NCBI RefSeq assembly: GCF_021261325.1
Contig: NZ_JAJSBI010000005.1
Span: forward strand, 62,001-126,000
Direction: 5' to 3'
Length of the DNA: 64,000 nucleotides
Source: Streptomyces guryensis
GTDB lineage: Bacteria; Actinomycetota; Actinomycetes; Streptomycetales; Streptomycetaceae
Shown: piece after piece, positions 16,568 to 25,721 of the stretch
Layout of the letters: each line of letters opens with the position of its first letter
How positions within the stretch are numbered: the stretch's first letter is position 1
Translations under genes and position numbers: made by a program
Notes under the pieces: generated by a model
The model's input: only the letters and a program-made list of their open reading frames with translations
What the model was told of the DNA's origin: nothing
Database searches by the model: none

Positions 16568-19500
16568 ATGGGTATCGGCGACCGGGTCCGCGCGTGGCCC
16601 GTCTACCGGCAGCTCACCGGCACGGACCGCACAGGCCGGGGGAGCGCCGCGAAATCCTCGTACACCGACGGCCTGCGTCCTCGCACCGACAGTGCGGAGC
16701 GTGTGGTGCAGTCTGTCTGCCCCTACTGCGCGGTCGGCTGCGGGCAGCAGGTCTATGTACGCGACGAGAAGGTCGTCCAGATCGAGGGCGACCCCGCCTC
16801 GCCGGTCAGCCGCGGACGGCTGTGTCCCAAGGGTTCGGCGACCCTTCAGCTGACCACCGGACCGGCCCGTGAGCACCGGGTCCTCTACCGCCGTCCGCAC
16901 GGCACCGACTGGGAGACCCTCGATCTCGACACGGCCATGGACATGGTCGTCGAACGGGTCCTGCGCGCCCGGCGGGAGACCTGGGAATGGGAGCGCGACG
17001 GGATGCGCACCGCCCGCACCCTGGGCATCGCCGGTCTCGGCGGCGCCACCCTCGACAACGAGGAGAACTACCTGATCAAGAAGCTGCTCACCGGCCTCGG
17101 CGTGGTCCAGGTGGAGAACCAGGCCCGGGTCTGCCACAGCTCCACCGTCGCCGGCCTCGGCACTTCCTTCGGCCGCGGCGGCGCCACCACCTTCATGCAG
17201 GACCTGCAGTACGCCGACTGCATCGTCATCGAGGGCTCCAACTTCGCCGAGTGCCACCCGGTCGGCTTCCAGTGGGTGATGGAGGCCAAGAAGCGCGGTG
17301 CCACCATCATCGACGTCGACCCGCGCTACAACCGCACCAGCGCACTCGCCGACCTGTACGTGCCGATCCGCGCGGGCACCGACATCGCCTTCCTCGGCGG
17401 GATCATCAACCACGTCCTGACCGAGGAGAAGGACTTCCGCGAGTACGTCCTCAACTACACCAACGCAGCCACCCTGGTCGGCGAGGACTTCCGCGACACC
17501 GAGGACCTCGACGGCGTCTTCTCCGGCCTCGACGAGGAGAAGAAGCACTACGACCCCGCCACCTGGCAGTACGAGGGCGTGGAGATCCAGCAGCCGGCCG
17601 GCGAGGCCGACGAACTCTACGAGGACCGCACCCGCAAGTCCGCCGGCGCCGAGGCCCACGGCTCCGGCGGCGCCCGCACCGGCCACCGCGCCCCCACCGA
17701 CGAGACCCTCCAGCACCCGCGCTGCGTCTACCAGATCCTCAAACGACACTACGCCCGCTACACGCCCGAGATGGTCGAGGAGGTCTGCGGCATCCCCCGC
17801 GAGACCTTCCGGCAGGTCTGCGACGCGTTGACGAGCAACTCCGGCCCCGAGCGCACCAGCGCCTTCTGCTACGCCGTCGGCTGGACCCAGCACACCACCG
17901 GCGCACAGTTCATCCGGGCCGCCTGCGTCCTGCAGCTGCTGCTCGGCAACATCGGCCGCACCGGCGGCGGTATCCAGGCCCTGCGCGGCCACGCCTCCAT
18001 CCAGGGCTCCAGCGACATCCCCACCCTGTTCAACCTGCTGCCCGGCTACATCCCGATGCCGCACGCCCACGAGGACATGAACCTCGACAACTTCGTCGAG
18101 ACGACCCGCACCGTGAAGGGCTTCTGGTCCGAGATGCGGTCCTACCTCGTCAGCCTGCTGAAGGCCTACTACGGCGACGCCGTAGTAGGCCTTCAGCAGG
18201 CTGACGGCCTACTACGGCGACGCCGCCACCCCCGAGAACGACTTCTGCTTCGACCACCTGCCACGCCTGACCGGCTCCCACTCCACCTACGACACGGTGA
18301 TGGCCCAGCTCGACGGCGACTGCAAGGGCTACTTCCTGATGGGCGAGAACCCGGCGGTCGGCTCCGCCAACACCCGTCTGCAGCGGCTCGGGATGGCCAA
18401 CCTGGACTGGCTGGTCGTCCGGGACTTCTCCCTCATCGAGTCGGCGACCTGGTGGAAGGACGGCCCCGAGATCGAGACCGGAGAGCTGCGCACCGAGGAC
18501 ATCGGCACCGAGGTGTTCTTCTTCCCGGCCGCTGCCCACACCGAGAAGTCCGGCTCCTTCACCAACACCAACCGCTGGGTGCAGTGGCACCACCAGGCCG
18601 TGGAACCCGAGGGCGACGCCCGCAGCGACCTGTGGTTCATGTACCACCTGGGCCGCCGCATCAAGGAGGAACTGGCCGGTTCGACCGACCCCATGGACCG
18701 GCCGGTCCTGGATCTCGTCTGGGACTACCCGGTCGACGGCGAACTCGACGAACCCGCGGCCGACGCCGTACTCGCGGAGATCAGCGGCCACGGACCCGGC
18801 GGCGACCCGCTCAGCGCCTACACCGAGCTGAAGGACGACGGCTCCACCCGCTGCGGCTGCTGGATCTACTGCGGTGTCTACGCCGACGGAGTCAACCAGG
18901 CCGCCCGCAAGAAGCCCGAGTGGGAGCAGGACTGGGTGGCCGCCGAGTGGGCCTGGGCCTGGCCCGCCAACCGCCGCATCCTCTACAACCGCGCCTCCGC
19001 CGCCCCCGACGGCACGCCTTGGAGCGAACGCAAGAAATACGTCTGGTGGGACCCGGGGCAGGGCAGGTGGACCGGACGTGACGTCCCGGACTTCGTCCCC
19101 GACCGCGCACCCGACTTCGAGCCCGACGAGGACGCGACCGGCCCGGACGCGCTGCGCGGCGACGACCCGTTCATCATGCAGGCCGACGGCAAGGGCTGGC
19201 TCTACACGCCCGCCGGCCTGGAGGACGGCCCGCTGCCCACCCACTACGAGCCGCAGGACTCGCCGTTCCCCAACGCCCTGCATCCCTCGACCCCGCGCAA
19301 CCCGGTGCGCCACCTGATGCCCCGCGAGGGCAACCGCTACCACCCCAGCGGCGACGAGAAGGGCGCCGAGGTCTTCCCGTACGTCGTCACCACGCACCGC
19401 CTGACCGAGCACTTCACGGCGGGCGGGATGAGCCGCTGGTCGGAGTATCTCTCCGAGCTGCAACCGGAGTTCTTCTGCGAGGTCTCGCCCGCGCTGGCCC

Positions 19501-19856
19501 GCGAGCGCGGACTGGAGAACGGCGGCTGGGCGACGATCGTCACCGCCCGCAACGCCGTCGAGGCACGTGTGCTGGTGACCGACCGCATCCGCCCGCTGCG
19601 GGTGGAGGGCCGCGCCGTCCACCAGATCGGCCTGCCCTTCCACTGGGGGCCCAACGGCGTCGCGAGGGGCGATGCGGCCAACGAGCTGATGGCCATCGCC
19701 CTCGACCCCAACGCCCACATCCAGGAGGACAAGGCCCTGACCGCCGACATCCGCGCGGGCCGTCGCCCGCGCGGCCCGGACCTGCCGAAACTCGTCGCCG
19801 AGTACCGCAGCCGGGCAGGCATCACCCCGGACACCGGAACGGAGGTGCGCAAGTGA
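16568..19856 (+). pseudogene. Formate dehydrogenase catalytic (molybdopterin) subunit, frameshifted by a 43-bp insertion
   Basis: The first frame (16568 to about 18182) gives an FdnG-like alpha subunit: [4Fe-4S] ligands Cys51, Cys54, Cys58 and Cys86, and the active-site loop ARVCHSSTVAG with Cys189 where FdnG has selenocysteine. Around 18183-18225 a 43-bp palindromic insertion shifts the frame by one; the correct continuation (ATPENDFCFDHLPRL, then YFLMGENPAVGS) is read in the third frame to TGA 19854. Removing exactly 43 bp gives one 1081-residue protein, the normal family length. As it stands, translation continues in the wrong frame to 19081 (837 residues), lacking the molybdopterin dinucleotide-binding C-terminus. 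No twin-arginine signal is seen. The stop overlaps the beta-subunit start. Confidence 0.9.
18148..18225. repeat. Perfect 29-bp inverted repeat with direct repeat (snap-back insertion)
   Basis: Bases 18148-18176 and 18178-18206 are perfect inverted repeats separated by one A. Bases 18163-18182 are repeated directly at 18206-18225, 43 bp away. The structure is explained by copying back from the small palindrome CGGCGACGCCG and then resuming forward synthesis. It interrupts the formate dehydrogenase gene and is either a true template-switch mutation or a sequencing/assembly artefact. Confidence 0.95.
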
Positions 19857-20695
19857 GCGAGGAACGCGTCGGCTTCTTCACCGACACCTCCGTCTGCATC
19901 GGCTGCAAGGCCTGCGAGGTCGCCTGCAAGGAGTGGAACGCCATCCCGGAGGACGGGCTGTCGCTGACCGCCATGTCGTACGACAACACGCAGGCGCTCG
20001 GCGCCTCGACCTGGCGGCACGTCGCCTTCATCGAACAGCCGCGCCCCGAGGGACGCACCGAACTCCCGCTGGCCCAGGGTGAGTCGACCGCTCAAGAGAC
20101 ACCGGTGGGCGGCGACGGCGAACTGCGCTGGCTCATGTCCTCCGACGTGTGCAAGCACTGCACCCACGCCGCCTGCCTCGACGTCTGCCCCACCGGCTCG
20201 CTGTTCCGCACGGAGTTCGGCACGGTCGTCGTCCAGGAGGACATCTGCAACGGCTGCGGCTACTGTGTGCCCGCCTGCCCGTACGGCGTCATCGAGCAAC
20301 GCCCGCACGACGGGAGGGCGTTCAAGTGCACCATGTGCTACGACCGCCTCGGCGCGGGACGGGAACCGGCCTGCGCCAAGGCCTGCCCGACGGAGTCCAT
20401 CCAGTTCGGCCCGCTGGACGAACTGCGCGAGCGGGCCGCGCTGCGCGTCGACCAGCTGCACGAGGCGGGCGTCACCGACGCCCGGCTCTACGGCCACGAT
20501 CCCGACGACGGCGTGGGCGGCGACGGAGCCTTCTTCCTGCTGCTGGACCGGCCCGAGGTGTACGGGCTGCCGCCGGACCCAGTCGTCACCACCCGGGATC
20601 TGCCCGCCATGTGGCAGCACGCCGGTACGGCGGCCCTGTCCCTGCTGGGCGGCCTCGCGGCCTGCTTCGCGCTCACGGGAAGGGGCCGGCGATGA
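19853..20695 (+). CDS. Formate dehydrogenase iron-sulfur (beta) subunit
   Basis: The 280-residue electron-transfer subunit carries four [4Fe-4S] ferredoxin-type cysteine groups: CIGCKACEVAC (from residue 15), CKHCTHAACLDVCP, CNGCGYCVPACP, and CTMCYDR with CAKACP. A hydrophobic C-terminal segment (AGTAALSLLGGLAACFAL) anchors it near the membrane. GTG 19853 overlaps the alpha-subunit stop and the 3' end overlaps the next gene by four bases, so the three subunits are translationally coupled. It would pass electrons from the formate-oxidising subunit to the NrfD-like membrane subunit. Confidence 0.92.
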   Translation: MSEERVGFFTDTSVCIGCKACEVACKEWNAIPEDGLSLTAMSYDNTQALGASTWRHVAFIEQPRPEGRTELPLAQGESTAQETPVGGDGELRWLMSSDVCKHCTHAACLDVCPTGSLFRTEFGTVVVQEDICNGCGYCVPACPYGVIEQRPHDGRAFKCTMCYDRLGAGREPACAKACPTESIQFGPLDELRERAALRVDQLHEAGVTDARLYGHDPDDGVGGDGAFFLLLDRPEVYGLPPDPVVTTRDLPAMWQHAGTAALSLLGGLAACFALTGRGRR

Positions 20696-21639
20696 GCACG
20701 ACCGGGCGCGCGGGACGCAGGCGGCGCCGGGGAGAGCAGCCCGTCGTTCCCCGGGCCGACTTCGAGTCGTACTACGGCCGCCCCGTCATCAAGGCACCCT
20801 CCTGGGCGGCGCCCGACATCGCCGGCTACTTCTTCCTCGGCGGTCTCGCGGGAGCCGGTTCGGTGCTCGCGGCGGGCGCGCACCTGACCGGACGTACGAC
20901 GACCGCGACCGCACTCAAGGTGTCCTCGCTGGCCGCGGTCTCCCTGTCGGCCGCCGTGCTGATCCACGACCTCGGCAAACCGAGCCGGTTCGCGAACATG
21001 CTGCGGGTGTTCAAGCCGACCTCGCCCATGAGCATGGGGTCCTGGCTGCTCGGCGCCTACGGTCCCGCGGCGGGTGCGGCCGCCGCGAGCGCCGTGACCG
21101 ACCGGTCGCCGCGTCTCGGGGGCGCGGCGACCGGCGCCGCCGCACTGCTGGGCCCGGTGGTCGCCACATACACGGCCGTCCTGGCCGCCGACACCGCGGT
21201 TCCGGCCTGGCACGGCGTCCACCGGGAGCTGCCGTACCTCTTCGCGGCGTCCGCGACCGCGGCGGCCTCCGGTATGGCGCTCGTCGTCGGACCCACGGAC
21301 GAGAACGCTCCGGCCCGGTGTGCCGCCGGGCTGGCGGCGCTGGCAGACGCCGCGGTGACGAAGGCGGCGGAGCGGCGCCTGGGCATGGTCGCCGAGACCT
21401 GGCGGGAGGGCCGGGCCGGCGCGCTGCTGCGGGCCGCGCAGGTGCTCACCGCCGGGGGTGCGGTCACCGGCGCCCTCTTCGGCGGACGGCGCGGCGGCGC
21501 GGTCGCCTCCGGGCTCGCCCTGCTCGCGGGGTCCGCCTGCACCCGCTTCGGCGTGTTCGCGGCGGGCATCGCGTCGGCAAAGGACCCCCGGTACACGGTG
21601 GTGCCGCAGCGCGAACGGCTCGACGAGGCGTCGGCGTAG
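20692..21639 (+). CDS. NrfD/PsrC-like membrane subunit of formate dehydrogenase
   Basis: The 315-residue polytopic protein has about eight hydrophobic segments and NrfD-family features (YFFLGGLAGAGSVLAAGA, then HDLGKPSRFANMLRVFKPTSPMS). NrfD proteins pass electrons between iron-sulfur subunits and quinones without heme. An N-terminal basic tail (RAGRRRRRGEQ) precedes FESYYGRPVIKAPSW. ATG 20692 overlaps the beta-subunit stop. The use of NrfD rather than a cytochrome b gamma subunit is usual in actinobacterial enzymes. Confidence 0.9.
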   Translation: MSTTGRAGRRRRRGEQPVVPRADFESYYGRPVIKAPSWAAPDIAGYFFLGGLAGAGSVLAAGAHLTGRTTTATALKVSSLAAVSLSAAVLIHDLGKPSRFANMLRVFKPTSPMSMGSWLLGAYGPAAGAAAASAVTDRSPRLGGAATGAAALLGPVVATYTAVLAADTAVPAWHGVHRELPYLFAASATAAASGMALVVGPTDENAPARCAAGLAALADAAVTKAAERRLGMVAETWREGRAGALLRAAQVLTAGGAVTGALFGGRRGGAVASGLALLAGSACTRFGVFAAGIASAKDPRYTVVPQRERLDEASA

Positions 21640-21662
21640 GCCTGCGCCGGTTCCGCGGGCGG

Positions 21663-22691
21663 TCAGCCCACCTTGCGCCCCCGCATCGGCTCGGTCCGTG
21701 CCCCCGCACCCTGCTGCAGGCCCTGCAGGAACTCCTCCAGCACCTCGGTCGCCTGATGCTCCGGGTGCCAGTCCAGCTCGGCACGCGCGCGTGTGCAGTC
21801 CATCAGAGGCAGCCGCAGCACCGCGTCGAAGAGGTGCGGCGACGCGGGCAGCAGATGCAGTCCCCAGGCGGCGGCGATCGCCGAGCGGGCCGCGACGCGG
21901 GGGAGCCGGACCGGACGGGTGCCCAGCATCTCGCCGAGCAGTTCGGCGTCCACCCAGGGCTCGGCCGCCAGGTTGAAGGCGCCGCGGACCTCTGTGCCGA
22001 GCGCGATGACGTACGCCCTGGCCGCGTCGTCGGTGTGCAGCGCCTGGACCCGCAGACCGGGGATGTCCGGGAGGAAGGGCAGCAGCTCCGGACGCGCCAG
22101 CGGGCCAGGGAGGAGGCGGCCGCCGAAGATCCGGCGCTGCTCGCTCGCCGACTCGCGCTTGAAGAGGAAGGCGGGCCGCATCCGGACCACCCGCACCTCC
22201 GGATGATCGCGTTCGAAGGTGTCCAGGGCGCGCTCCAGATAGGCCTTTTCCCGGCAGTACGCGGCATCCGGCCAGCCGTGCGTCGGCCAGGACTCGTCCA
22301 CCGCGTGTTCCTTCGGTCCCGGAGAGTAGGCGCCCACCGACGACGCGTGTACGAGCGTCGGTACCCGGGCCGCCGCGACGGCCTCGAAGACCCGGATGCT
22401 CCCGAGCACGTTCGTGCGCCAGGTCGCCGCCGGATCATGCGTGGGCTGGAACGCCCACGCCAGATGGACGACCGCGTCGGCGTCCGCGAACTCCTTGACC
22501 AGGTCCGCCTGTTGGGACGCCAGATCTACCGCGGACCACTCCGTCCGCGCGGGCGACCAGTCGGGAATCCGCCGGGCCAGACCCAGTACGGAACCCACCT
22601 GCGCGTCCTCCGAGAGGAGGCGCACCACACTGGTGCCGACGTTGCCGGTGGCACCCGTGACCACGATCCTGCTGCCCACTGCGCTGCTCAT
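21663..22691 (-). CDS. NAD-dependent epimerase/dehydratase family protein
   Basis: The 342-residue extended short-chain dehydrogenase begins with the Rossmann motif VVTGATGNVGTSVV (TGxxGxxG), has the VDLASQQADLV and VVHLAWAFQP segments, and a YCREKAY catalytic YxxxK. It resembles nucleoside-diphosphate-sugar epimerase-like proteins; the substrate is unknown. ATG 22691 lies behind GGAAGGAG. It is convergent with the NrfD gene and divergent from the decayed hydrolase. Confidence 0.87.
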   Translation of the reverse strand: MSSAVGSRIVVTGATGNVGTSVVRLLSEDAQVGSVLGLARRIPDWSPARTEWSAVDLASQQADLVKEFADADAVVHLAWAFQPTHDPAATWRTNVLGSIRVFEAVAAARVPTLVHASSVGAYSPGPKEHAVDESWPTHGWPDAAYCREKAYLERALDTFERDHPEVRVVRMRPAFLFKRESASEQRRIFGGRLLPGPLARPELLPFLPDIPGLRVQALHTDDAARAYVIALGTEVRGAFNLAAEPWVDAELLGEMLGTRPVRLPRVAARSAIAAAWGLHLLPASPHLFDAVLRLPLMDCTRARAELDWHPEHQATEVLEEFLQGLQQGAGARTEPMRGRKVG

Positions 22692-22858
22692 TTCGGGCTC
22701 CTTCCGGCGGCACGGTCCGAAACGGGGTGACCGAGTACCCGGCCGGGGCGCGGGCACGCGGACTCCGCCGGACGACCTCGGAGGTGATCCACGCCCCTTA
22801 CCGGCCCCCGGAACCATGGAGGACGTAACCACCCCACCGGATCGCGGGAGGACGTCCC

Positions 22859-23087
22859 ACGCCGTACTTCGCCGGCCCCGCCGACGGTGCACAGCTGCGC
22901 TGCGTCGACTACGGACCGGCGTGGCCCGCACGGCGGACACCCCGGACGGCTGGGGCCCCGCGGTCATGCGGGCCGGCAGGAGAACGCAGGCCACGGCCTG
23001 TTCATCACCCACGCCTGGTAACGCGCCGCAGACCTGCGGGAGTTCATGGCCGACCCGGCGGCTCCTGGCCGGGAGGCCGGGGAATGA
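22859..23087 (+). pseudogene. Decayed alpha/beta hydrolase with internal deletion
   Basis: An N-terminal frame from 22859 reads TPYFAGPADGAQLRCVDYGP, typical of alpha/beta hydrolase N-termini. A second frame from 22980 reads ENAGHGLFITHAW, then a TAA stop, then RAADLREFMAD. That is the family's C-terminus including the catalytic His of the AGHGLF loop. The middle, with the nucleophile elbow and about 180 residues, is missing, and the two parts are out of frame. The remnant ends just before the dipeptidase gene. This explains the 400-bp gap between the epimerase and the dipeptidase. Confidence 0.55.
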
Positions 23088-23094
23088 TCAGGAC

Positions 23095-23751
23095 ATGAGC
23101 GAGATCATCCTGATGTCCGACGCCCGGGTCGCCGACGTCCCCGTGGTGGACAACGGCGAGCCTCTCGTCGACGTACGAGACAAGCTCCTGGTCGACGATC
23201 GCAAGTACAACGACTCCAACGGCGCCGAGGTCCATCTGCGCCGGGGCGTCCTCGACCGTCTCCTGGCCGCACAGGCCCTGCTGCCGGAGGGCCTGCGTCT
23301 GTTGTTCGTGGAGGGATACCGGCCGCCGGCCCTGCAGCGCCGCTACTTCGAGGGGTACGCCGGCGAACTGCGCGCCGCACACCCCGACTGGTCCGCGGAC
23401 CGCATCCGCAGCGCCGCCAGCCGCTATGTCTCCCCGCCCGAGATCGCCCCGCACAGCGCGGGCGCGGCCGTCGATCTGACCCTCGCCGACGCCGACGGCC
23501 GCGAACTGGACCTGGGCACGGAGATGAACGCAAGCCCGGAGCAGAGCGACGGCGCCTGCTACACGCAGGCCGCCCACATCACGGACGAGGCCCGCGCCAA
23601 CCGGGGCCTGCTCGGCGGGGTGCTGACGGCCTCCGGGCTGGTCAACTACCCCACCGAGTGGTGGCACTGGTCCTTCGGAGACCGCTACTGGGCCCTGGCG
23701 ACCGGTGCGCCGGCCGCCCTGTACAGCCCCCGGGAACCGGGTGGCTCCTAG
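23095..23751 (+). CDS. VanX-type D-alanyl-D-alanine dipeptidase (M15D)
   Basis: The 218-residue zinc peptidase has all VanX active-site residues: zinc ligands His120, Asp127 (HSAGAAVD) and His191, catalytic Glu188 in EWWHW, and Arg76 in YRPP. VanX hydrolyses free D-Ala-D-Ala; outside vancomycin clusters such enzymes serve cell-wall dipeptide recycling. No VanH or VanA homologue is nearby, so a resistance role is not indicated. No signal peptide is seen. ATG 23095 matches the family N-terminus. The 3' end overlaps that of the convergent SDR gene by four bases. Confidence 0.9.
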   Translation: MSEIILMSDARVADVPVVDNGEPLVDVRDKLLVDDRKYNDSNGAEVHLRRGVLDRLLAAQALLPEGLRLLFVEGYRPPALQRRYFEGYAGELRAAHPDWSADRIRSAASRYVSPPEIAPHSAGAAVDLTLADADGRELDLGTEMNASPEQSDGACYTQAAHITDEARANRGLLGGVLTASGLVNYPTEWWHWSFGDRYWALATGAPAALYSPREPGGS

Positions 23752-24710
23752 GCGAAGGCGTTCACGCCCGTCAGCTCTGACGACAACTCCCACAGGCGCG
23801 CGGCCTGGTCGGGGTCGACGGCCCAGTCCTTGACGCCACTGGTCTCGCCGTCCACCGCGAGTTCGGCGACATCGCAGTCCTCCAGGTAGACACCGCCCAG
23901 GCCGTCGAGCTGGGCCGAGGTCGCCGCCCACACCTGGGTGGCTGCGCCCTGCTCGGGGGTCTTGAAGCCCGCGGGGTTGAGCACGGTGCCGTTCTCGTCG
24001 ATCCAGCCGCGCTCGACCATCTCCTCCTTGGGGATGTGCCGTTGGAGCGGGGTGATGATGCCGCCCGGGTGCAGGGAGAAGGCGCGCACGTCCGCGTCGC
24101 GGGCGAGCTTGTCGAGGTGAACGGCGAACAGGACGTTCGCGGTCTTGGCCTGTCCGTAGGCCTGCCACTTGTCGTAGCCCCGGCTCCAGTGGACGTCGTC
24201 CCAGCGCATGCCCGAGAAGTGGTGGGCGCGGGAGGAGACGGAGACGACGCGGGCGCCGCCGGGCGCGATGGCCGGCCACAGCCGGTTGACCAGGGCGAAG
24301 TGGCCCAGGTGGTTGGTGGCGAACTGGGCCTCCCAGCCGGGACCCACCCGCGTCTGGGGGCACGCCATGATCCCGGCGTTGTCGATCATGAGGTCGATGT
24401 TCCGCCCGGAGGCGAGGAACCGCTCGGCGAAGGCGCGCACGCTCTCCAGGTCGCCGAGGTCCAGCTCGTCCACCTCAACGCCGGCGAGCCCGGTCAGCGC
24501 CTCCTCCGCGGCGGCCCGGCGGCGGGCCGGGACGACCACCTGGGCGCCCGCCTCGGTCAGGGCGCGGGTGGTCTCCAGGCCGAGCCCGGAGTAGCCGCCG
24601 GTGACGACGGCGAGCCTGCCGGTCAGGTCGACGCCCTGGAGGACGTCGTCAGCCGTGCTGGTGGCGCCGAAACCGGATCCGATCTTGTGCTGTGCAGTGC
24701 CAGTGCTCAT
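23748..24710 (-). CDS. Short-chain dehydrogenase/reductase
   Basis: The 320-residue SDR has TGGYSGLG (37-44) for the dinucleotide, NAG (111-113), Ser160 and the catalytic Tyr185/Lys189 pair in YGQAK. It resembles the retinol dehydrogenase / protochlorophyllide-reductase-like SDRs common in Streptomyces; the substrate is unknown. ATG 24710 has no ribosome binding site, but TAGCGT lies seven bases upstream, so the mRNA is probably leaderless. Confidence 0.88.
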   Translation of the reverse strand: MSTGTAQHKIGSGFGATSTADDVLQGVDLTGRLAVVTGGYSGLGLETTRALTEAGAQVVVPARRRAAAEEALTGLAGVEVDELDLGDLESVRAFAERFLASGRNIDLMIDNAGIMACPQTRVGPGWEAQFATNHLGHFALVNRLWPAIAPGGARVVSVSSRAHHFSGMRWDDVHWSRGYDKWQAYGQAKTANVLFAVHLDKLARDADVRAFSLHPGGIITPLQRHIPKEEMVERGWIDENGTVLNPAGFKTPEQGAATQVWAATSAQLDGLGGVYLEDCDVAELAVDGETSGVKDWAVDPDQAARLWELSSELTGVNAFA

Positions 24711-24717
24711 GCCGAGA

Positions 24718-24748
24718 ACGCTACGAATTGGAGTGCTCTCGAAGTCAA
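24718..24748 (-). promoter_or_regulatory. Probable leaderless promoter of the SDR gene
   Basis: On the minus strand TTGACT (24748-24743) and TAGCGT (24723-24718) are separated by 19 bp. The -10 element ends seven bases before the ATG, so transcription would begin at or next to the start codon. Confidence 0.5.
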
Positions 24749-24789
24749 GCGCAGTCGAGACCGCGTGTGTGGTGAGGCGGGGCAGGAAA

Positions 24790-24825
24790 GAGCCCCGACC
24801 GGACGGGGGAGGCCGGTCGGGGCTC
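24790..24825. terminator. Stem-loop terminator, 13-bp perfect stem
   Basis: GAGCCCCGACCGG (24790-24802) pairs perfectly with CCGGTCGGGGCTC (24813-24825) across a 10-base loop. It lies in the 317-bp gap between the SDR promoter and the HAD gene, where I see no other feature. It could end a small transcript or the HAD gene's upstream read-through; no U-tract follows, as is usual in Streptomyces. Confidence 0.65.
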
Positions 24826-25027
24826 GCCGACGGGTGGGCACGGATGGCGGTCGCCTCTCGGCGAAAGGCTCCACAGGGCTTCAGCCGAACGATCGTCCCT
24901 GTGGGCGAATGGTGAGGCCCGGGGACACTGTCCCATCCGCACCCACGGATTGTTCAACGGCGAACTACCCACTGGTGTTCCGGTGTTCGGCGCCTTGCGC
25001 GGTGATCTGCGTCACCCGTATGGGCAC

Positions 25028-25684
25028 TCACGCCAGCGGGCTGTTCTCCAAGGCGGACAGCAGGTGCGCGGGGTCGTCGTACACCGCCTCCGCACCCGCC
25101 CCCTCCAGGTCGGCGCGCGGAATCCCGCCGCACAGCACGCCCACGCAACGCACGCCCGCCTGGCTGCCCGCCCGCATGTCCCACACGGTGTCTCCGACGA
25201 AGACCGCCCGTTCCGCGGGGACCCCGGCCAGTTCCAGGGCGTGCTCGACGGGCTCGGGGGCCGGCTTTCCCTCCTCCACGTCGTCCGCGCTCGCGGTGGC
25301 GGTGATCGCGTCGTCGGCGGAGATCGCGCGGCGCAGCGCGGAGAGTTCCGGGCCGCTCGCGGAGGTGGCCAGTACCACCGTCCAGCCGTGGTGGTCGAGG
25401 CGCCGCAGCAGCCGTCCGGCGTCCTCGAAAGCGGGCAGCCGGTCGAAGTACTGGCCGTACAACGCCCTGTGCGCGGCGCTGAGTTCGGCGTCCTGGTCCT
25501 TGTCCCGTCGGTCGCCGAGCAGCCGGGCGATCAGGTCCTCGGATCCGAGGCCGACGCAGCGGTGCACGGTGTGCATGGGCACCTTGTGGCCTGCCTGTCT
25601 GAAGACCTCCCACCAGGTCACCACGTGCAGGTGGTTGGTGTCGACGAGGGTTCCGTCGACGTCGAACACGGCCGCCCGTTCCAT
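25028..25684 (-). CDS. HAD family hydrolase
   Basis: The 218-residue phosphatase-like protein has HAD motif I FDVDGTLVD (nucleophile Asp8, Asp10), motif II LATSAS, a motif III lysine in EEGKPAPEP, and motif IV VFVGDTVWDM. The cap lies between motifs I and II, as in beta-phosphoglucomutase/phosphoglycolate phosphatase types. ATG 25684 follows GGGAG. It lies 37 bp after the PHP-domain gene and is probably co-transcribed with it. Confidence 0.87.
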   Translation of the reverse strand: MERAAVFDVDGTLVDTNHLHVVTWWEVFRQAGHKVPMHTVHRCVGLGSEDLIARLLGDRRDKDQDAELSAAHRALYGQYFDRLPAFEDAGRLLRRLDHHGWTVVLATSASGPELSALRRAISADDAITATASADDVEEGKPAPEPVEHALELAGVPAERAVFVGDTVWDMRAGSQAGVRCVGVLCGGIPRADLEGAGAEAVYDDPAHLLSALENSPLA

Positions 25685-25721
25685 GCGCGCTCCCTTGCTC
25701 TTGCGGCGCCCGGGTACCACG

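Noticed and set aside
23095..23751. Glycopeptide-resistance locus around the VanX-type gene
   Set aside because: No vanH, vanA or VanRS genes adjoin; the VanZ gene is 5 kb away and separate.
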